Shown here piece after piece: positions 61,274 through 64,000 of a stretch of DNA of 64,000 nucleotides (positions are counted from its first letter, which is position 1; each line of letters starts with the position of its first letter). The position numbers and the translations under genes were made by a program. The notes under the pieces are model-generated. The model searched no databases and had not been told where the DNA came from. It saw nothing but the letters and a program-made list of their open reading frames with translations. The stretch is from assembly GCF_004343585.1 (NCBI RefSeq), contig NZ_SLYW01000014.1:1-64000 (forward strand). Reading direction: 5' to 3'. The DNA comes from Neorhizobium sp. JUb45 (GTDB lineage Bacteria; Pseudomonadota; Alphaproteobacteria; Rhizobiales; Rhizobiaceae).

Positions 61274-62026
61274 ATGAGACTAAATGGAAAAATCGCCGTC
61301 GTGACTGGCGCCTCCAGCGGCATCGGCGCCGGGATTGCCAAGGCGCTCGGCGCCGAGGGCGCGACCGTCGTCGTCAACTACGCCACCAGCCAGAAGGGTG
61401 CCGACGCCGTCGTCGCATCGATCGAGGCGGCCGGCGGGAAGGCTGTCGCCGTGCAGGCGGACATGAGCAAATCGGCGGATGTCATTCGCCTGTACGAGAC
61501 CGTGAGGGCCAACCACGGCAAGCTCGACATTCTGGTGAACAACGCCGGTATCGCCGTCTTCGAAATGGTCGCTGACCTGACGGAAGAGGCGTTCCACAAG
61601 CAGTTCAACCTCAACGTCCTCGGATACTTCCTCGCCATCCGCGAGGGGCTGAAGATCTTCGGTGACGGGGGTGGCAGCATCATTAACATCAGCTCGATCC
61701 TCAGCACCGATCCCTATCTGGCGTCGAGCGTCTACGCGGCCACCAAGGGCGCCGTCGACACGATGACCTTCGCCCTGGCGCGCGAACTTGGCCCCCGTGG
61801 CATCCGGGTGAACTCGATCCTGCCGGGCCATACGAATACGCCGGCAACCGACGGCAATTTTGCCGGTGAACTCGGCGAAAAACTGCTCGCCGGTACGCCG
61901 CTTGGCCGCTTCGGCGAACCGGAAGACATTGCACCGGTCGCGGTCTTCCTTGCCTCCGACGATGCACACTGGGTCACCGGCGAATCCCTGCGCGCCTCAG
62001 GCGGCGTCCGCGGCGTCGGTTACTGA
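61274..62026 (+). CDS. Short-chain dehydrogenase/reductase
   Basis: 250 residues: TGASSGIGAGIAKALGAEGA for cofactor binding, VNYATSQKGADAVVASIEAA typical of NADP-dependent members, ILVNNAGIAVFEMV, and the catalytic Tyr-Lys in SSVYAATKGAVDTM. The C-terminal WVTGESLRASGGVRGVGY resembles glucose/ribitol-type dehydrogenases. AAGAGG lies before the ATG. It is followed after 92 bases by an efflux gene and is divergent from the AraC gene. Confidence 0.93.
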   Translation: MRLNGKIAVVTGASSGIGAGIAKALGAEGATVVVNYATSQKGADAVVASIEAAGGKAVAVQADMSKSADVIRLYETVRANHGKLDILVNNAGIAVFEMVADLTEEAFHKQFNLNVLGYFLAIREGLKIFGDGGGSIINISSILSTDPYLASSVYAATKGAVDTMTFALARELGPRGIRVNSILPGHTNTPATDGNFAGELGEKLLAGTPLGRFGEPEDIAPVAVFLASDDAHWVTGESLRASGGVRGVGY

Positions 62027-62118
62027 CCAGCAGGTCGTCTTCACACCCCTGCTTTTACGACGTCCGGCCACCTGTCGGACGTCGTTGCACGTCATTCTCG
62101 AAAATACCGGAAGCAATT

Positions 62119-63570
62119 ATGACCAGTTCGATCGACGGGGGCAGCGCTCCCATATCGGCACGACGCGCGCTCGCCCTGCTTATCATCCTCGCTGCCCAGC
62201 TCATGCTCTGCATGGATCTGCTGATCGTGGTCGTTGCGCTCCCGCGCATCGAACAGGATCTGGGCTTCACTCCGGCGGCTCTGACATGGGTCCTCAATGC
62301 GTTCGGTCTGGCCTTCGGCGGACTGCTCCTGCTGGGCGGCAGGCTTGGCGACATGATCGGACAGGTTCGCGCGTTTCGCACTGGGATCGTGATCTTCGTC
62401 GCAGCATCCCTTCTCGGCAGCCTTGCCCCGACTGCCGCGATCCTGGTGGTCGCGCGCGTCCTGCAGGGAATTGGCGCGGCATTGGCCGGCCCGAGCGTTC
62501 TGGCACTGGTGATGGTGACGGCGCGCGACGCCGACGAGCGTGCCAGCGGGCTGTCTCTCTTCATCGCCGTCTCGTCCATCGGCGCGTCGACCGGCTTGAT
62601 CCTCGGCGGCGTCCTCACCGAATTCCTGTCGTGGCGCTGGTCGCTGCTCATCAACGTCCCTATCGGCGCCGTGGTCGTGACGGCGATCGGCAAGCTCGTC
62701 AAGGAAACCCATCCGAAGAAGGCCCACCTCGACGTCGGCGGCGCGCTGACCGCGACGCTTGGATCGGTCGCACTGGTCTATGGATTCATCGGCGCAGCCG
62801 ATCACGGCTGGACGTCGGCGGGCACGATCGGATCCTTCGTCATTGCCGCGGCAATGATCGTCACTTTCTTCAGGATCGAGTGCAGGCACGCGGAGCCGCT
62901 TCTTGATCTTAACCTGGTTCGAAACCGGTCGCGTCTCGGCGGACTGGCCGTGATGGCGCTTATCGTCGGCGTGCATTTCGCCGTTCTCTTCATGCTGGTC
63001 CAGTATCTGCAGCGGGAATTGCACTACGCACCACTGGACGCAGGCCTTGCCTATCTGCCGTTGACGATGACCGTGTTCGTGATCAGCCATTTTGTGCCCC
63101 GGATGCTCGGGCGCTTCGGCCCGCGATCGCTGCTGGTTTCGGGAAGCGTTCTCGTGGCCGCAAGTCTTGTCGGCTTCGCATTCCTCGGACCGGACGACAT
63201 CTTCTTTCCCTCGGTTGTTGTTCCACTTCTCGTCCATGCCGCGGGGATCGCTCTCGTTTTCGCACCGGGCACGGTCGCCATCATGGATGGCGTACCCGAC
63301 GAACATGCTGGCTCGGCATCCGGGCTGCTGCAAATGGACCAGCAGATCGGCGGCGCGCTAGGTATCGCGGTGATAGCCTCGATCTACACCTTCGCCGTTG
63401 TTCCCGGAGAGTATACGTCCGGGCTGCCTGCAGCCTTTGGCAGCGGCGCTGCAATCGCACTGATCTCGGCGGTCGCTGCCTGGTTCTGCGTTCGCAATCC
63501 GAACGATACCGATCGCGTCGTCCATGATAGAAAACCGGACGAACCGCGCGCGACCGAGTGCGCCGGCTAA
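62119..63570 (+). CDS. MFS transporter, DHA2 (EmrB/QacA) family
   Basis: 483 residues, fourteen probable membrane segments. The first is AQLMLCMDLLIVVVALPRIE, motif A GGRLGDMIGQVRAFRTGIVI and motif C RVLQGIGAALAGPSVLALVM. It is a close paralogue of the transporter at 57139, over the whole length. It probably exports a toxic compound related to the substrate of the neighbouring dehydrogenase. Confidence 0.92.
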   Translation: MTSSIDGGSAPISARRALALLIILAAQLMLCMDLLIVVVALPRIEQDLGFTPAALTWVLNAFGLAFGGLLLLGGRLGDMIGQVRAFRTGIVIFVAASLLGSLAPTAAILVVARVLQGIGAALAGPSVLALVMVTARDADERASGLSLFIAVSSIGASTGLILGGVLTEFLSWRWSLLINVPIGAVVVTAIGKLVKETHPKKAHLDVGGALTATLGSVALVYGFIGAADHGWTSAGTIGSFVIAAAMIVTFFRIECRHAEPLLDLNLVRNRSRLGGLAVMALIVGVHFAVLFMLVQYLQRELHYAPLDAGLAYLPLTMTVFVISHFVPRMLGRFGPRSLLVSGSVLVAASLVGFAFLGPDDIFFPSVVVPLLVHAAGIALVFAPGTVAIMDGVPDEHAGSASGLLQMDQQIGGALGIAVIASIYTFAVVPGEYTSGLPAAFGSGAAIALISAVAAWFCVRNPNDTDRVVHDRKPDEPRATECAG

Positions 63571-63628
63571 GGCGAGACAGCAACCGGGCTCCCGCCCGAG
63601 GGGTCTTCGGCCATACAAGGACATAAAC

Positions 63629-64000
63629 GTGGACCAGCTATTGGCGATGCGCGTCTTCATCCGGATCGTCGACGCCGGATCGTTTGCAAAGGCCGCGGAC
63701 TCACTCACCCTGCCCCGCTCGTCGGTCAGCAAGCTGCTGCAGGATCTCGAAGAGCATCTTGGGACGAAGCTCGTGGAGCGCAGCTCTCGGGCGCTGACGA
63801 TCACGGCCGAGGGCGAGGCCTACCGTGACCAGGCCGTCGATCTTCTCGCCAACCTCGACGCGATGGACCTGTCGGCCAGATCTACGAGGTCGGTGCCCCG
63901 CGGCCGGTTGCGGGTGGATGTCGGCTCTTCTCTGGCCAACCTTGTGATCATTCCCGCCCTTCCTGATTTTCGACGACGGTACCCCGATATCGATCTGCTG
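63629..64000 (+). CDS. LysR-type regulator, 3' end outside the window
   Basis: The frame starts at GTG 63629 after AAGGACATAAAC and is open to the window end. It reads VDQLLAMRVFIRIVDAGSFA and LPRSSVSKLLQDLEEHLGTK, the LysR winged helix of the subgroup that often controls a divergent or adjacent SDR/efflux gene, then RSVPRGRLRVDVGSSLANLV at the beginning of the effector domain. It follows the MFS gene in the same direction after 58 bases. Confidence 0.92.
   Translation, partial: MDQLLAMRVFIRIVDAGSFAKAADSLTLPRSSVSKLLQDLEEHLGTKLVERSSRALTITAEGEAYRDQAVDLLANLDAMDLSARSTRSVPRGRLRVDVGSSLANLVIIPALPDFRRRYPDIDLL

Noticed and set aside
62092..63333. A 413-codon open frame on the minus strand
   Set aside because: It is the antisense shadow of the DHA2 transporter gene; its composition (Arg, Asp, His, Gln rich) is the usual result of reading such a gene backwards.
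1..64000. CRISPR array or transposase gene
   Set aside because: I saw no regularly spaced identical repeats with unique spacers and no transposase motifs; the only recombination gene is the tyrosine recombinase at 7325.

Overview
The window looks like the genome (chromosome or large replicon) of a rhizobial alphaproteobacterium of the Rhizobium/Agrobacterium type. The evidence is GC-rich coding sequence, an imuA-imuB-dnaE2 mutagenesis cassette behind an alphaproteobacterial SOS box (GTTC-N7-GTTC), a candidate rhizobial iron box (TGA-N9-TCA), a DUF1127 gene followed by CCUCCUCCC-loop RNAs, and many LysR, GntR and PotABCD-type transport genes. No complete rRNA or tRNA gene and no CRISPR array is visible. 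Both ends cut a LysR-type regulator gene.

Layout. 1-9.7 kb is an accessory-looking stretch: an AlbA_2/GHKL ATPase-like regulator with three GGATAAAA repeats upstream, a LysR gene divergent from peroxiredoxin and glutathione S-transferase genes, a Fic AMPylase with a palindromic operator over its own start, and a large tyrosine recombinase with a broken 5' end. An 18-bp direct repeat resembling a tRNA T-arm lies at 2925 and 9575, so 2.9-9.6 kb may be an integrated element. 9.7-19.8 kb holds ureide catabolism: malate synthase G, ureidoglycine aminohydrolase, PuuE-type allantoinase, a flavin reductase-like protein, an M24 peptidase-like hydrolase and a PotABCD-type importer, mostly one minus-strand operon. 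20.4-24.4 kb holds an amino-acid-type ABC binding protein and permease without an ATPase, a TIM-barrel isomerase and a GntR regulator. 24.4-31.2 kb is a hydroxamate-type siderophore uptake operon (FhuB, D and C types, an esterase and a TonB receptor).

32.1-42.6 kb is a DNA repair block: dnaE2, imuB and imuA on the minus strand, then a LigD-type ligase and an SRAP protein on the plus strand, then a stress RNA locus (DUF1127 plus four hairpins) and a DnaQ-type exonuclease. 43-51 kb holds sugar and plant-compound functions: AraC plus a sorbitol-type dehydrogenase, TetR plus MFS, and a LysR gene divergent from an exported PhlG/phloretin-hydrolase-like protein followed by an exported GH1 beta-glucosidase. 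The last pair is a candidate periplasmic route from a phenolic glucoside to its aglycone cleavage products. 51-55 kb has HxlR/quinone reductase, a truncated PAS sensor, a cold-shock protein and several small unknown proteins. 55-64 kb is rich in short-chain dehydrogenases, DHA2 efflux pumps and their TetR, AraC and LysR regulators, including an intergenic region with three copies of the palindrome TAGCGNNCGCTA.

Eight short intergenic sequences, all in the same orientation, share the pattern CTTGA, a few bases, TTCGAACC, NNCGACCC. They resemble the complement of a tRNA T-arm and form a dispersed repeat whose nature I cannot settle from this window.
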